Part shown: positions 1 through 9,097 of the stretch, in pieces
How the letters are laid out: the number at the start of each line of letters is the position of its first letter
How positions within the stretch are numbered: the stretch's first letter is position 1
DNA from: an uncultured Mailhella sp.
GTDB taxonomy: Bacteria > Desulfobacterota > Desulfovibrionia > Desulfovibrionales > Desulfovibrionaceae
Assembly (NCBI GenBank): GCA_910578585.1
Contig: CAJTRG010000008.1
Coordinates: 1-64,000, forward strand
Reading direction: 5' to 3'
DNA: 64,000 nt
The notes under the pieces: model-generated
Database searches by the model: none
What the model saw: only the letters and a program-made list of their open reading frames with translations
Told to the model about the DNA's origin: nothing
Made by a program: the position numbers and the translations under genes

Positions 1-150
<150 letters not shown>

Positions 151-218
151 AAAAACCTTTTTTCTTTTTCTGTCAATTATATATTTTAGCTCGCCGCAAG
201 GCTAGAGCACATAAATTT

Positions 219-336
219 GGTTTTGTGTCCATAGAGAAGAGGGTATACCCGATCCCATTCCGAACTCGGCAGTCAAGCTCTTCTTCGCCAATGATACTGC
301 AGTCAATATTGTGGGAAAGTAGGACGACGCAAAACC
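219..336 (+). rRNA. rrf: 5S rRNA
   Basis: This is a 118-nt 5S rRNA. The ends pair as helix I: GGTTTTGTG at 219-227 with CGCAAAACC at 328-336, with one G-U pair. The internal landmarks CGATCCCATTCCGAACTCGG (loop B/C region) and the GTGGGAAAGTAGGACG segment (loop E/helix IV) are intact. It follows 23S in the usual order and is followed by an intrinsic terminator. Its upstream spacer (about 159-218) is duplicated downstream in front of a degraded second copy. Confidence 0.93.
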
Positions 337-364
337 TTTTTTATTTTAATTTGTTTTTTATTTG

Positions 365-403
365 AAAGTCCTTGTAGTTGATTTATTGCAAGGACTTTTT
401 CTT
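365..403 (+). terminator. Terminator after 5S rRNA
   Basis: AAAGTCCTTG (365-374) and CAAGGACTTT (389-398) form a perfect 10-bp stem followed by a T-rich run. It is the likely end of the rRNA operon transcript. Confidence 0.85.
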
Positions 404-445
404 ATTCTGTCAATTACATATTTAGCTCGCCGCACGGCTAGAGCA
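404..445 (+). repeat. Duplicate of the 23S-5S spacer
   Basis: The stretch with TTCTGTCAATTACATATTT and AGCTCGCCGCACGGCTAGAGCA repeats, with few changes, the spacer in front of the intact 5S gene at about 166-209. Together with the 5S-like sequence and terminator further on (729-926), it shows that the whole spacer-5S-terminator block was duplicated in tandem. The second block was then interrupted at CTAGAGCA by the element at 438-718. Confidence 0.8.
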
Positions 446-718
446 TTTCCGAAAATAATTACAAATAATTTTAATAATAAAGCATAAAAGTTTTGTAAAG
501 GGGTGCAGGGAAAGAAACTTTTTCAGCCACCGAAGGCGACGAAGTCGTTTGCGTTTGCGAAGAATGAGCAATTACGCAAATGGACAGCAGAGATGCCACC
601 GAAGGCGACGAAGTTGTTTCTCTTATGTCGAGTTTACGAGACTTAGAGAAATGGACAGCAGAGATAAAGTTTTTCCCCTGCAAGAAATTCGTAAGATTTA
701 CTGGAAATGTTCTAGAGC
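438..718. mobile_element. MITE-like element, cargo-bearing copy
   Basis: The ends are imperfect inverted repeats: CTAGAGCATTTCC at 438-450 and GGAAATGTTCTAGAGC at 703-718. Inside lie longer inverted arms, GCAGGGAAAGAAACTT (505-520) and AAGTTTTTCCCCTGC (667-681). Between the arms sit two tandem hairpin units (526-665). A related element without these units lies at 53123-53261 in the opposite orientation. The element interrupts the duplicated 5S spacer exactly within CTAGAGCA, which is present on both sides. It encodes no plausible protein, so it would need a transposase in trans. The family is not recognised. Confidence 0.6.
526..665 (+). repeat. Two tandem ~70-bp hairpin units
   Basis: Unit 1 is 526-594 and unit 2 is 595-665. 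Both begin GCCACCGAAGGCGACGAAGT and end AAATGGACAGCAGAGAT. The middles differ in sequence, yet each is self-complementary: TTTGCGT (548-554) with ACGCAAA (574-580) in unit 1, and TTTCTCT (617-623) with AGAGAAA (645-651) in unit 2. Each also has a shorter inner stem. Diverged but still complementary stems between conserved flanks point to selection on, or copying of, a folded structure. Confidence 0.65.
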
Positions 719-728
719 ACATAAATTT

Positions 729-854
729 GTTTAGTGTCCATAGAGAAGAGGGTATACCCGATCTTTTCCTTCCTCGCCAGCCAAGCTCGCCTGAAGAATC
801 CTTGCGCCAATGATACTGCATTCTTTTTGTGGGAAACCAGGATGACGCAAAACC
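729..854 (+). pseudogene. Degenerate second 5S rRNA copy
   Basis: This copy shares ATAAATTTG, GTGTCCATAGAGAAGAGGG, GCCAATGATACTGCA and GACGCAAAACC with the intact 5S gene at 219-336. The central CCCATTCCGAACTCGGCAG segment, nearly universal in 5S rRNA, is replaced by unrelated sequence, and the AAAGTAGGACG region is altered. Helix I also has an internal mismatch. A functional ribosomal 5S RNA is therefore unlikely. It is followed by its own terminator (889-926), as expected of a tandem duplication. Confidence 0.75.
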
Positions 855-888
855 TTTTTTATTTATCTTTATATTTATGATTTTTTAG

Positions 889-926
889 AAAGCCCTTGAG
901 CTAGAGTTAGTACAGGGGCTTTTTTG
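889..926 (+). terminator. Terminator after the pseudo-5S copy
   Basis: AAAGCCCTTG pairs with CAGGGGCTTT across a 14-nt loop, followed by six Ts. It occupies the same place relative to the pseudo-5S as the terminator at 365-403 does to the true 5S. Confidence 0.75.
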
Positions 927-1157
927 TTATTTTACACTATAGACTAAAAATAGGTTGATGAACAAATAAGGTTTGGAAAGTTATTGAGCAAAGATTTACT
1001 TATTTCATGTATAAAACATAACTTCATATTTTATACATGAAATAAAAATCCCTGTGTCTTACCCATGATTATATCTTCGATATACATGAACGCATAGGAC
1101 GAGAACCTGAACAATCTGTATCAGCTTAAACCGTTGGTTTGCTGAACGGCTGTATCA
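927..1157. other. AT-rich intergenic region, possible gene debris
   Basis: There is no intact gene between the rRNA block and the glycosyltransferase. Around 1050-1195 two short open stretches in different + frames read like protein (THDYIFDIHERIGREPEQ, then NRWFAERLYQEAMW), as if from a frameshifted and truncated gene. I could not assign them to a family. The second runs into repeat copy A. Confidence 0.3.
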
Positions 1158-1285
1158 GGAAGCAATGTGGGGGGATAGGGGAAATCATTTTTCCAAAAAA
1201 GAAAAATAAGTTTTAAAATTATTTAATTATATCAAATTATTATAAAATAAACCTAATAGTAGAATAAAGCATTCTTTTATATTTT
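1158..1285 (+). repeat. Palindromic intergenic repeat, copy A
   Basis: This is a diverged full-length member of a dispersed family. It has AAGCAATG followed by a G-run, then GGGGAAATCATTTTTCC (palindromic core), then AATTATATC, and ends in AGAATAAAGCATT. The same order of blocks occurs at 39922-40065 and 42910-43027. It lies between the rRNA block and the glycan island. Confidence 0.65.
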
Positions 1286-1500
1286 TCTTGTAAAAAAGCT
1301 GTACTTATAGCTTTATTAATAAATTAACCACATCTTCTTGATGCTACTTATTTTGTTGATTAGGAATTTTTATTTTGTCTATGCCTCCTCTGCTTCAAGG
1401 TAAAAATTCCTTGATTTTTTCTCATTCAATATATATATATATAAACTTTTTTTACCTTGAATTTTAGAATTAAAATTTAATGGAAAAATTTGGGGAAAGT

Positions 1501-2442
1501 ATGGATAAAGAAGCCCTTATTTCTATTATCGTTCCTGTGTATAATGAAGAGGCCGCGATTGATATTTTTTTTGCAGAAATGAGAAAGTTTTTAGCAACGT
1601 GTTCTTATCAATATGAAATTATTTGTGTTAATGATGGCAGCAGTGATAACACCTTAGATATATTAAAGAAATATGCCAATGAAGATAAAAGGATAAAAGC
1701 CGTCAGTTTTTCAAGAAATTTTGGAAAAGAAAGAGCTCTTTATGCTGGTTTGAAATACAGTTCCGGGGAAGCTGTTATTCCAATTGATGTTGATCTACAA
1801 AATCCTCCTATGACAATTAAGACCTTTCTGGAAAAATGGGAAGAAGGCTATGATATTGTTTATGGGGTACGAGAAAATAGAGAAAATGAATCACGATTAA
1901 GAAGATTCTTATCAAAAAAGTTTTATGAATTTTATAATTTAATTTCAGAACAAAAAGCTCCTTATAACGCTGCAGATTTTCGTTTGATGGATAGAAAAGT
2001 TGTAAATGCAGTACTACGCATTCAAGAAAAACATCTTTTTATGAAAGGTATTTTTAATTGGGTAGGCTATAAATCATGTCCGGTTCTGTATAATCACGCT
2101 GATAGAGCTGCCGGTAATTCAAAATTTAATTTTTGGAAATTATGGAATTTGGCTCTTGATGGAATAACAGGGTCTTCTACTTTACCTTTAAAAATTTGGA
2201 CCTTTGTAGGGGGAGGGATTTCCTTTATTTCTTTTATTCTTGCTTTGCTTTATCTGATAAAAAATCTTATTTGGGGTGACCCTGTACAAGGCTTTACAAC
2301 TTTAGTTATTTTAATATTATTTTTTGGTGGAATTCAACTTCTTGCTCTTGGAATTTTTGGTGAGTACATTGGCAGGATTATGCTGGAAGTAAAGAATAGG
2401 CCTCTTTATATAGTTGATGAAGTGATAAATATTGAAGAATAA
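1501..2442 (+). CDS. GtrB/FlmF-type polyprenyl-phosphate glycosyltransferase
   Basis: This 313-residue GT2-family enzyme would transfer a sugar from a nucleotide donor to undecaprenyl phosphate on the cytoplasmic face. The N-terminal GT-A domain begins SIIVPVYNEE, then has CVNDGSSDNT, and carries the DVDLQNPP motif near residue 98, the usual DxDLQ metal/sugar site. Two hydrophobic segments occupy roughly residues 228-290, as in GtrB. ATG 1501 is preferred because GGGGA lies just upstream; an in-frame ATG at 1480 has no ribosome site. It heads a likely operon with the GT-C-like gene 37 bp downstream. The sugar cannot be told from sequence. Confidence 0.85.
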   Translation: MDKEALISIIVPVYNEEAAIDIFFAEMRKFLATCSYQYEIICVNDGSSDNTLDILKKYANEDKRIKAVSFSRNFGKERALYAGLKYSSGEAVIPIDVDLQNPPMTIKTFLEKWEEGYDIVYGVRENRENESRLRRFLSKKFYEFYNLISEQKAPYNAADFRLMDRKVVNAVLRIQEKHLFMKGIFNWVGYKSCPVLYNHADRAAGNSKFNFWKLWNLALDGITGSSTLPLKIWTFVGGGISFISFILALLYLIKNLIWGDPVQGFTTLVILILFFGGIQLLALGIFGEYIGRIMLEVKNRPLYIVDEVINIEE

Positions 2443-2479
2443 TCTTTTTTAATTGCATTTATAGTGAGGATAAAGCCAT

Positions 2480-4516
2480 ATGATTCGTAATAAAGTTTTT
2501 GTTACAATTTTTGCAACAGTATTACTTCTTAGTGGATTATTTTTATTGTATACAAGCAATATTAATAAAACCTTATTTGTAGATGTTTCAGCAGAAAATC
2601 CTTTATTCTTGTGTGAAGATAAATCAGTAGAAAATATCCAAGTTCAAAAAAATAGTCATAATAACTATATTTTTCTTCTTCCTTCAAATTTTTTATACCA
2701 AACAAAGACAATCTATTTGCAAAATACGAATAATGAAGATTTAGATTTAAAATTGTATACAGAACAGAAAATTATTAGTGATAAAAAAGTTGAGTTTTCT
2801 ATTCAAATTAATAAAATAAAAGTAAATGGAAATAGTTATAATAATAAAAAACAAACAGTATGGTATGAACGTCCTTATATAAATACAGTTACAGTCAATA
2901 AAGATGAAGTTGTTTCGCTTACAGTAAAATATAAAACAAAATTAATGCTGCGAAATATTTTTATGCCACAATTTATAGTAAGTATTGTTTTCTTCCTTAT
3001 TTCTATAATTTTATTACTTTGCTGCTGGTATAAAATAATAATAAACTGTTTGGTTTCTTTTATAAAGAAGTTAATACTGTTGGAACATAAATGGGATCTT
3101 ATAAAATATGTGAGTATTTTTTTGTGGATATTCCTTGTAGGTATTTCATGTTATACTATTTTAAAAGATGCTAATTGGATATTAGGTGATGATTATTATT
3201 TTATTTCTCCTCTTTTAACTGATAGTTTTATTCCGATGCCAATTTGGCCTTCTAATGGCCGTTTTTTTCCTTTATCATTTCAAGAATTTAATTTATTACG
3301 ATTATTTTCTTTAGATGATCCTTTAGGTTATTATTGTATTTCTTGTCTTGAATTCCTTATTACTGTTTTATTTTTCACACTTTTTTTAAAAGATTTGTCT
3401 AAAACATATACTCATAAAACACAATATTTTTGGTGTGTCTTTTTTGTTTTTTTACTTATTATTTCTCGAACGGTATTGTATTTATATATGGATGTTATTT
3501 TCCCTGAACGAAATGTTTTGTGCATGTTAAGTCTTTTTTTATTTTTTTATTGGAGAGGTATTAACAAAGAGAGTTTATTGTACATTTGTATTGCTGCTTT
3601 TTTTGCAGTGATGTCATTTTATTATAAAGAGCCCATGTTTGGCTTGTTTTCAGTATTTTGTCTCTGCCCATTTATTTTTGATTATAAAAACGTTTCGAAG
3701 TATCATAAAATTTTTAGCAGTATTATTTTTATAAATATTATACTCTATCTTATTCTTTATTATTTTATTGTATATCTATATATTGAAAAGGGGTATAATG
3801 AAGGAAGAGTTGCATTAACTCATTTAGAGAATTTTATATTTATTTTAAAGCATAATAAATTTTTTATAGTTCTATTGTTTTGGGCTTGTTTCCGGTTTAT
3901 TCGTATCACAATTTTTCACGAAAAGAAATATTTAATTACAGATTCATTACTGTTTTCAGGTGTTGCATATTTTTTTGCATATATTGTATTAAAATTAAAT
4001 AATGCACATTATTTTACTTCGATATATATTTTAGCTCTTCCTTCAATTTTTATTTTTCTTCTTTCAATAAAAAATAAGTATGTTATTTTATTAATTTGTA
4101 TTTTATTAGTTGGAACTTGTTGTAATTATAATGATTTCAAAAGTACGATAATTCGAGCTCAGTTAGCACGTGAAATGGATATGAAGCAAATTAATTTTTT
4201 AAGTGAGAAAGTTGATGCAGGATATGAAATCTTTTATTTTCAAATAAAAAACACTAAACCTGAAAATGCATTTGATAATGCTGTGATGAATTATTGGCAT
4301 TCTGTTGTTGAAATTTTTTTAGAGTATTCTTTGAAAGATAAATATAAAATTAAAATTGTTGATGAGCTCTTTCCTCTTTCTGAAAAAGAAATTTTAATTT
4401 CTCCTAATCTTGTTACAAAAGAAAGAGAAATAGATTTTAGCGAATTAGGAGATGTTACAAGTTTTAAAATGTATCGTAATATATTGACTGTATATGAAAA
4501 AAATAATGATTTATGA
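2480..4516 (+). CDS. GT-C-like polytopic membrane glycosyltransferase (putative)
   Basis: This 678-residue membrane protein has one N-terminal transmembrane segment, a ~130-residue hydrophilic and probably periplasmic domain, about ten further hydrophobic segments, and a C-terminal soluble tail of ~130 residues. After the third hydrophobic segment, near residue 236, is GDDYYF, an acidic pair in the first large loop as in GT-C enzymes that use polyprenyl-phosphate sugars (GtrC, ArnT and FlmK types). Position directly after the GtrB-like gene supports a role as the periplasmic transferase. Overall similarity to a named family is not evident, and codon use is extremely AT-rich. Confidence 0.6.
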   Translation: MIRNKVFVTIFATVLLLSGLFLLYTSNINKTLFVDVSAENPLFLCEDKSVENIQVQKNSHNNYIFLLPSNFLYQTKTIYLQNTNNEDLDLKLYTEQKIISDKKVEFSIQINKIKVNGNSYNNKKQTVWYERPYINTVTVNKDEVVSLTVKYKTKLMLRNIFMPQFIVSIVFFLISIILLLCCWYKIIINCLVSFIKKLILLEHKWDLIKYVSIFLWIFLVGISCYTILKDANWILGDDYYFISPLLTDSFIPMPIWPSNGRFFPLSFQEFNLLRLFSLDDPLGYYCISCLEFLITVLFFTLFLKDLSKTYTHKTQYFWCVFFVFLLIISRTVLYLYMDVIFPERNVLCMLSLFLFFYWRGINKESLLYICIAAFFAVMSFYYKEPMFGLFSVFCLCPFIFDYKNVSKYHKIFSSIIFINIILYLILYYFIVYLYIEKGYNEGRVALTHLENFIFILKHNKFFIVLLFWACFRFIRITIFHEKKYLITDSLLFSGVAYFFAYIVLKLNNAHYFTSIYILALPSIFIFLLSIKNKYVILLICILLVGTCCNYNDFKSTIIRAQLAREMDMKQINFLSEKVDAGYEIFYFQIKNTKPENAFDNAVMNYWHSVVEIFLEYSLKDKYKIKIVDELFPLSEKEILISPNLVTKEREIDFSELGDVTSFKMYRNILTVYEKNNDL

Positions 4517-4954
4517 TGATAAAATATATAAGCATAATAGGATAATTTTATAGGTGTTGAAAGGTTATAGATTGTATTATTAAATATTGATAAATCATAT
4601 GTTTTATATTTGTTGATGCATGTAATACTTTTTTATTTTATTCCTTTTCCTTGTTTTATACGATTAATTGTAAGGAGAAGTGCCACAGTTAAGCAAAAAG
4701 CAATCAATAATAGTTCTTATTGCAGAATTTATTTGCAGCTATTATACAAAGGGTATCACTATTGAGATACAAAGATCTTACTAAAAATGAGCAAGGAAAA
4801 CTGGAACTGATAAATAATTGTTTCTGAAAATGCTGAAGAAATGAAATCACAATTGGAGTTTTCCGGCATGATTGTACATTGTGCTTTCTTGACCATTCAG
4901 CAAAAGCAGACCTATACTCTCGCATAAGGTAAACCATAAACTTAGGTGAAAATT
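4517..4954 (+). other. AT-rich intergenic region with possible coding remnant
   Basis: No intact gene is supported here. Two short + strand open stretches look protein-like: LLRYKDLTKNEQGKLELI at about 4759-4812, and, in another frame, EEMKSQLEFSGMIVHC followed by more residues up to a stop at about 4926. They may be the wreck of one gene cut by a frameshift. A 77-codon minus-strand frame over the same bases has no ribosome site. The sequence supports no function. Confidence 0.3.
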
Positions 4955-5749
4955 ATGAATAAAATTATTTTAAACGCAGACGATTTTGGATTAAGCGAAG
5001 ATCATAATAACGCTGTATTAAAAGGTTATAATGCAGAGATGTCATCTAGCGCAAGTCTTATTGTAAACAGTGAATTTTTTAATGATGCCGTAAATAACGT
5101 GATTAAAGTTTGTCCTAAATTAAATATTGTTATTCACTTAAATATTATGGAAGGAAAGCCGTTAACAAAATGTCCTTTACTTTGCAATCGTGACAATACT
5201 TTTTCTATGAATTATTTGTATCTAATTTTAATGCAGTATAATAAAGAAGTTCAAAAACAAATTGAAAATGAGTTTAGAGCACAGATTGAAAAAGCAATAC
5301 AAAACGGAGTAAAAATTAACAGACTTGATTCTCATGTTCATACACATGCAATTCCAGAAATATTTAAAATTGTCTGTAAGCTTGCAAAGGAATATAATAT
5401 TGAATATGTACGAACCCAGTTTGAAAACCCATATCTTGTCTTTCCTGAATGTTTTAGTATAAAATTTGCAATTAATCTTATAAAAGTTGCACTGTTAGAT
5501 TTTTTTACATTGATAAACAGAAGAATAATAAAAAAGTATAATATAAAAACAAATGATATCCTCATTGGAGTTTGCTACACCGGGATGATGAGCAGTAAAA
5601 TTATTTCTGCTGGAATCAAAAAATACAAAGATAAAATAATAGAAATTATTATCCATCCATGTGATGATAATAAAAAAGGTTCTCAATACAAAGAATTTCT
5701 CATAACTCAAGATTCTGATTTAAAAGCAAATCTTTTGAATAAAATGTAA
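4955..5749 (+). CDS. YdjC/ChbG-family carbohydrate deacetylase (NaxD-like)
   Basis: This is a 264-residue member of the YdjC family of metal-dependent amidohydrolases that remove N-acetyl groups from sugars. The signature elements are LNADDFGLSED at residue 6 (metal Asp pair), VIHLNIMEGKP (family GLHLNLTEG) and LDSHVHTHAIP (family DSHQHxHxxP), so the metal ligands look intact. ATG 4955 has AGGTG six bases upstream; GTG 4946 is in frame but has no such site. In Francisella and Bordetella the relative NaxD deacetylates a polyprenyl-phosphate amino sugar made by a GtrB-like enzyme, which fits these neighbours. Its 3' end overlaps the convergent gtrA-like gene by 43 bp. Confidence 0.8.
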   Translation: MNKIILNADDFGLSEDHNNAVLKGYNAEMSSSASLIVNSEFFNDAVNNVIKVCPKLNIVIHLNIMEGKPLTKCPLLCNRDNTFSMNYLYLILMQYNKEVQKQIENEFRAQIEKAIQNGVKINRLDSHVHTHAIPEIFKIVCKLAKEYNIEYVRTQFENPYLVFPECFSIKFAINLIKVALLDFFTLINRRIIKKYNIKTNDILIGVCYTGMMSSKIISAGIKKYKDKIIEIIIHPCDDNKKGSQYKEFLITQDSDLKANLLNKM

Positions 5750-6129
5750 GTAAAAATTGCAACACATAATGTTGAGAAAATTTGGGCGATAAATACATTG
5801 ATCCCTAATACGTTAACCAGCATTTCCAAAAACAAAGCATTAAGCAAATAACTTAAACTCCAAGTAGTACAGCATTTTGCATATTCTTTAAACCAATTCC
5901 CTTTACTTTCAAAGACTAAATATTTTTGCGCGGAAAAAGATATTATAGATGAACATATCCAGGACAAAATCAAAGCAATTTGATATTTTTCTATCCCTAA
6001 AAGCAAACAGAATAAAACATAAAATACGTAAGATACAGCAGCATTAGCGCAGCCAACAATAAAAAATCTTATTTTATTTGAAGAACTAAACCAAATATTT
6101 TTTACAATGTGTATATAAGACTTGTTCAT
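5707..6129 (-). CDS. GtrA-family membrane protein, putative lipid-sugar flippase
   Basis: This 140-residue protein has four predicted transmembrane segments. The GtrA-family pattern shows at IRFFIVGCANAAVSYVFY near residue 20, and a charged turn (QKYLVFESKG) separates segments two and three. Family members are thought to flip undecaprenyl-phosphate sugars, or help their transfer, across the inner membrane in partnership with GtrB. Here it is convergent with the deacetylase gene and overlaps its end by 43 bp, so it is transcribed separately from the glycosyltransferase pair. No strong ribosome site is visible upstream. Confidence 0.8.
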   Translation of the reverse strand: MNKSYIHIVKNIWFSSSNKIRFFIVGCANAAVSYVFYVLFCLLLGIEKYQIALILSWICSSIISFSAQKYLVFESKGNWFKEYAKCCTTWSLSYLLNALFLEMLVNVLGINVFIAQIFSTLCVAIFTYILFKRFAFKSES

Positions 6130-6557
6130 TTATTGACTTCACTTTCAACCATTTTTGAACTGTTGTGCAATTCCAAAATATTTTTGACAAATGCAGCTCA
6201 GAACTCTGTTTTGCATATATTTTGATTTCTTTTGTTTGATCTAAGCTATAAGATTTTTAAAAATATTGCTCTTTTTTATAGCTATATCGTAACTTTTAAT
6301 CATACGTTTGATTTTATTATTTTGCTTGTTTAAATTTATATCAATTTTTTATATTTGTAAATAATTACAGTGATTGGCAAAATATTTGATATAGTTGTTG
6401 AGAATAAATGAGAATCTTCTTTAAAGATTATTTGAAATAATGGTTAAGCGCTTTATATCTGAATATTGTATAAATAAAAAAATAATTTCATATTAAAATA
6501 CTGGATTTTTTATTTGAAATACTATATTTAAACAGAAAAAGATATATGAGGTTATTT
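6130..6557. other. Divergent AT-rich intergenic region
   Basis: This 428-bp spacer lies between the divergent gtrA-like gene and the unknown gene at 6558. It must hold promoters for both, but it is so AT-rich that many TATAAT-like words occur and none can be singled out. No gene, repeat copy or stable hairpin was recognised. It marks the right edge of the AT-rich island. Confidence 0.4.
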
Positions 6558-6992
6558 ATGCATACAAAAAAATATATCGATTCAATGCTGAAGTGCAAAG
6601 AGTGTTTGGTGCCCATGGCAGAATATACGATTTTAGCAAAAGCTCTTTCCATTTTGATTGATGAAGCTGAGTTTTTTGAAAAATATATTGGGAAAGGATG
6701 TCAATCATGCAATAATGATTTTAAAAGACATTTTAAAGAATTTTTGGCTATGCCCTTTGAAAACATTGAAGCTGATGATTGTATTTCCCTTTATGAAGAT
6801 GTGGTGATGTTATTTCGTGAAAAGCAATTACGCTTGGGGCTCGAAAGTTTGCAGGAAGATGAAATCAATTTATTGAAAGATTTTGAAAAACGGACAACAG
6901 ATAAGAATTGTCTGGCATATCAATGGTATTATGAAAAATTACCGCTTAAAGTTGTCAGAGAAGTTTCAGAAGTTATGGTGCATAAATACTAA
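6558..6992 (+). CDS. Hypothetical protein with two CxxC pairs
   Basis: I do not recognise this 144-residue soluble protein. It is predicted to be mostly helical. It has a CKEC pair near residue 14 and a CQSC pair near residue 50, which could bind a metal or form a disulfide. There is no signal peptide or membrane segment. ATG 6558 is chosen because GAGG lies six bases upstream; the in-frame ATG 6546 would overlap that site. It is a single-gene unit followed immediately by an intrinsic terminator. Confidence 0.7.
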   Translation: MHTKKYIDSMLKCKECLVPMAEYTILAKALSILIDEAEFFEKYIGKGCQSCNNDFKRHFKEFLAMPFENIEADDCISLYEDVVMLFREKQLRLGLESLQEDEINLLKDFEKRTTDKNCLAYQWYYEKLPLKVVREVSEVMVHKY

Positions 6993-7017
6993 AAAAGGGC
7001 GAAAAGCCCTTTTTTTA
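6993..7017 (+). terminator. Intrinsic terminator
   Basis: AGGGC (6996-7000) and GCCCT (7006-7010) form the core, extended by A/T pairs, and are followed by a T-run. It ends the unknown gene at 6558-6992 and could also act on the converging lolA transcript. Confidence 0.85.
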
Positions 7018-7047
7018 TGTACTACTGTATAGCTTTGTGATTAGATT

Positions 7048-7695
7048 TTATTTATCGTTAAAGTGATCTTCAATTTCTACATCTTGAGGCAGCTGCAAAG
7101 AAAAATGGCTCTTCTTGAGTGAAATATTTTCGTGAAATTTGGTAAATTCAATAGTATTGAGATTGCCAAAGAAATCCAGAACAATAATTTTTTGAATGTG
7201 TTTATCTTTGGTATTGACAGTAAGCGTCACTTCCACCATTTGAGGATTGGCTTCAATGGGATAAAGGATAAACTCAGCGGTGTTATTTGCTTTATCTTCG
7301 GAAATAAATTCCATTTCAAAATTATCTTCCAATTTGGCTTGCCCTGTGATCACATTTAAAATGGCATGAGAAGTTTCGAGTACTTTTGGTGAATAGCGAT
7401 AGGCCAATTCTTCATCAGGTAAATAGTTCCAGACTTCTTTTTCATTGCAGACGATCACTTCTTTATCTGGGGCATTGGTTTCCCAAAAAATGAAAGTTTG
7501 AGGCATAAATTCAATGGAACCAGTGCGTTTTTGGGTTGTATTGCTTTCACGGTGGAAAAGTTTCTGATTAAATTCTGCCTTAAAATTTTTCATGCTTTGA
7601 TAGCTTTGTTCAACATCATGCAAAAGGTCAACATCTGCAAAGGCAGGAAAGCAGATGTATAAAGAAAAAAGAAGAGTTAAAAGAAATTTTTTCAT
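7048..7695 (-). CDS. lolA: Outer-membrane lipoprotein carrier LolA family
   Basis: This 215-residue periplasmic protein would ferry lipoproteins from the LolCDE exporter to the outer membrane. It starts with a signal peptide (MKKFLLTLLFSLYICFPAFA), followed by the LolA beta-sheet domain with SYQSMKNFKAEFNQ, RTGSIEFMPQTFIFWET and a C-terminal FFGNLNTIEFTKF segment typical of the family. The start at 7695 is set by the signal peptide and an AGGAA site upstream; the open frame continues further 5' into the enolase terminator and is not coding there. It lies after enolase and is separated from it by a terminator. Confidence 0.85.
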   Translation of the reverse strand: MKKFLLTLLFSLYICFPAFADVDLLHDVEQSYQSMKNFKAEFNQKLFHRESNTTQKRTGSIEFMPQTFIFWETNAPDKEVIVCNEKEVWNYLPDEELAYRYSPKVLETSHAILNVITGQAKLEDNFEMEFISEDKANNTAEFILYPIEANPQMVEVTLTVNTKDKHIQKIIVLDFFGNLNTIEFTKFHENISLKKSHFSLQLPQDVEIEDHFNDK

Positions 7696-7703
7696 ACTAT
7701 TCC

Positions 7704-7733
7704 TAAAAAGAAGGCTGCCAGCGAGGCAGCCTT
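7704..7733 (-). terminator. Terminator between enolase and lolA
   Basis: Read on the minus strand, AAGGCTGCC and GGCAGCCTT form a perfect 9-bp stem followed by CTTTTTAGG. It lies between the enolase stop and the lolA start and probably limits read-through. Confidence 0.8.
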
Positions 7734-7741
7734 CAACATAT

Positions 7742-9082
<1,341 letters not shown>

Positions 9083-9097
9083 TTAATAGAATATAGT

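Noticed and set aside
526..665. Possible CRISPR or integron attC sites in the tandem units
   Set aside because: There are only two units with no spacer pattern, and the conserved ends lack the attC core sites. No cas or integrase gene is present.
471..821. Overlapping open frames of 60-116 codons on both strands across the MITE-like element and pseudo-5S
   Set aside because: They arise from the tandem hairpin units and the rRNA-derived sequence, have Arg/Ser-rich compositions, and lack ribosome sites.
4704..4937. 77-codon minus-strand frame upstream of the deacetylase gene
   Set aside because: There is no ribosome site and no recognisable domain, and the opposite strand holds better coding-like fragments. 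Its start also lies within the presumed promoter region of the deacetylase.
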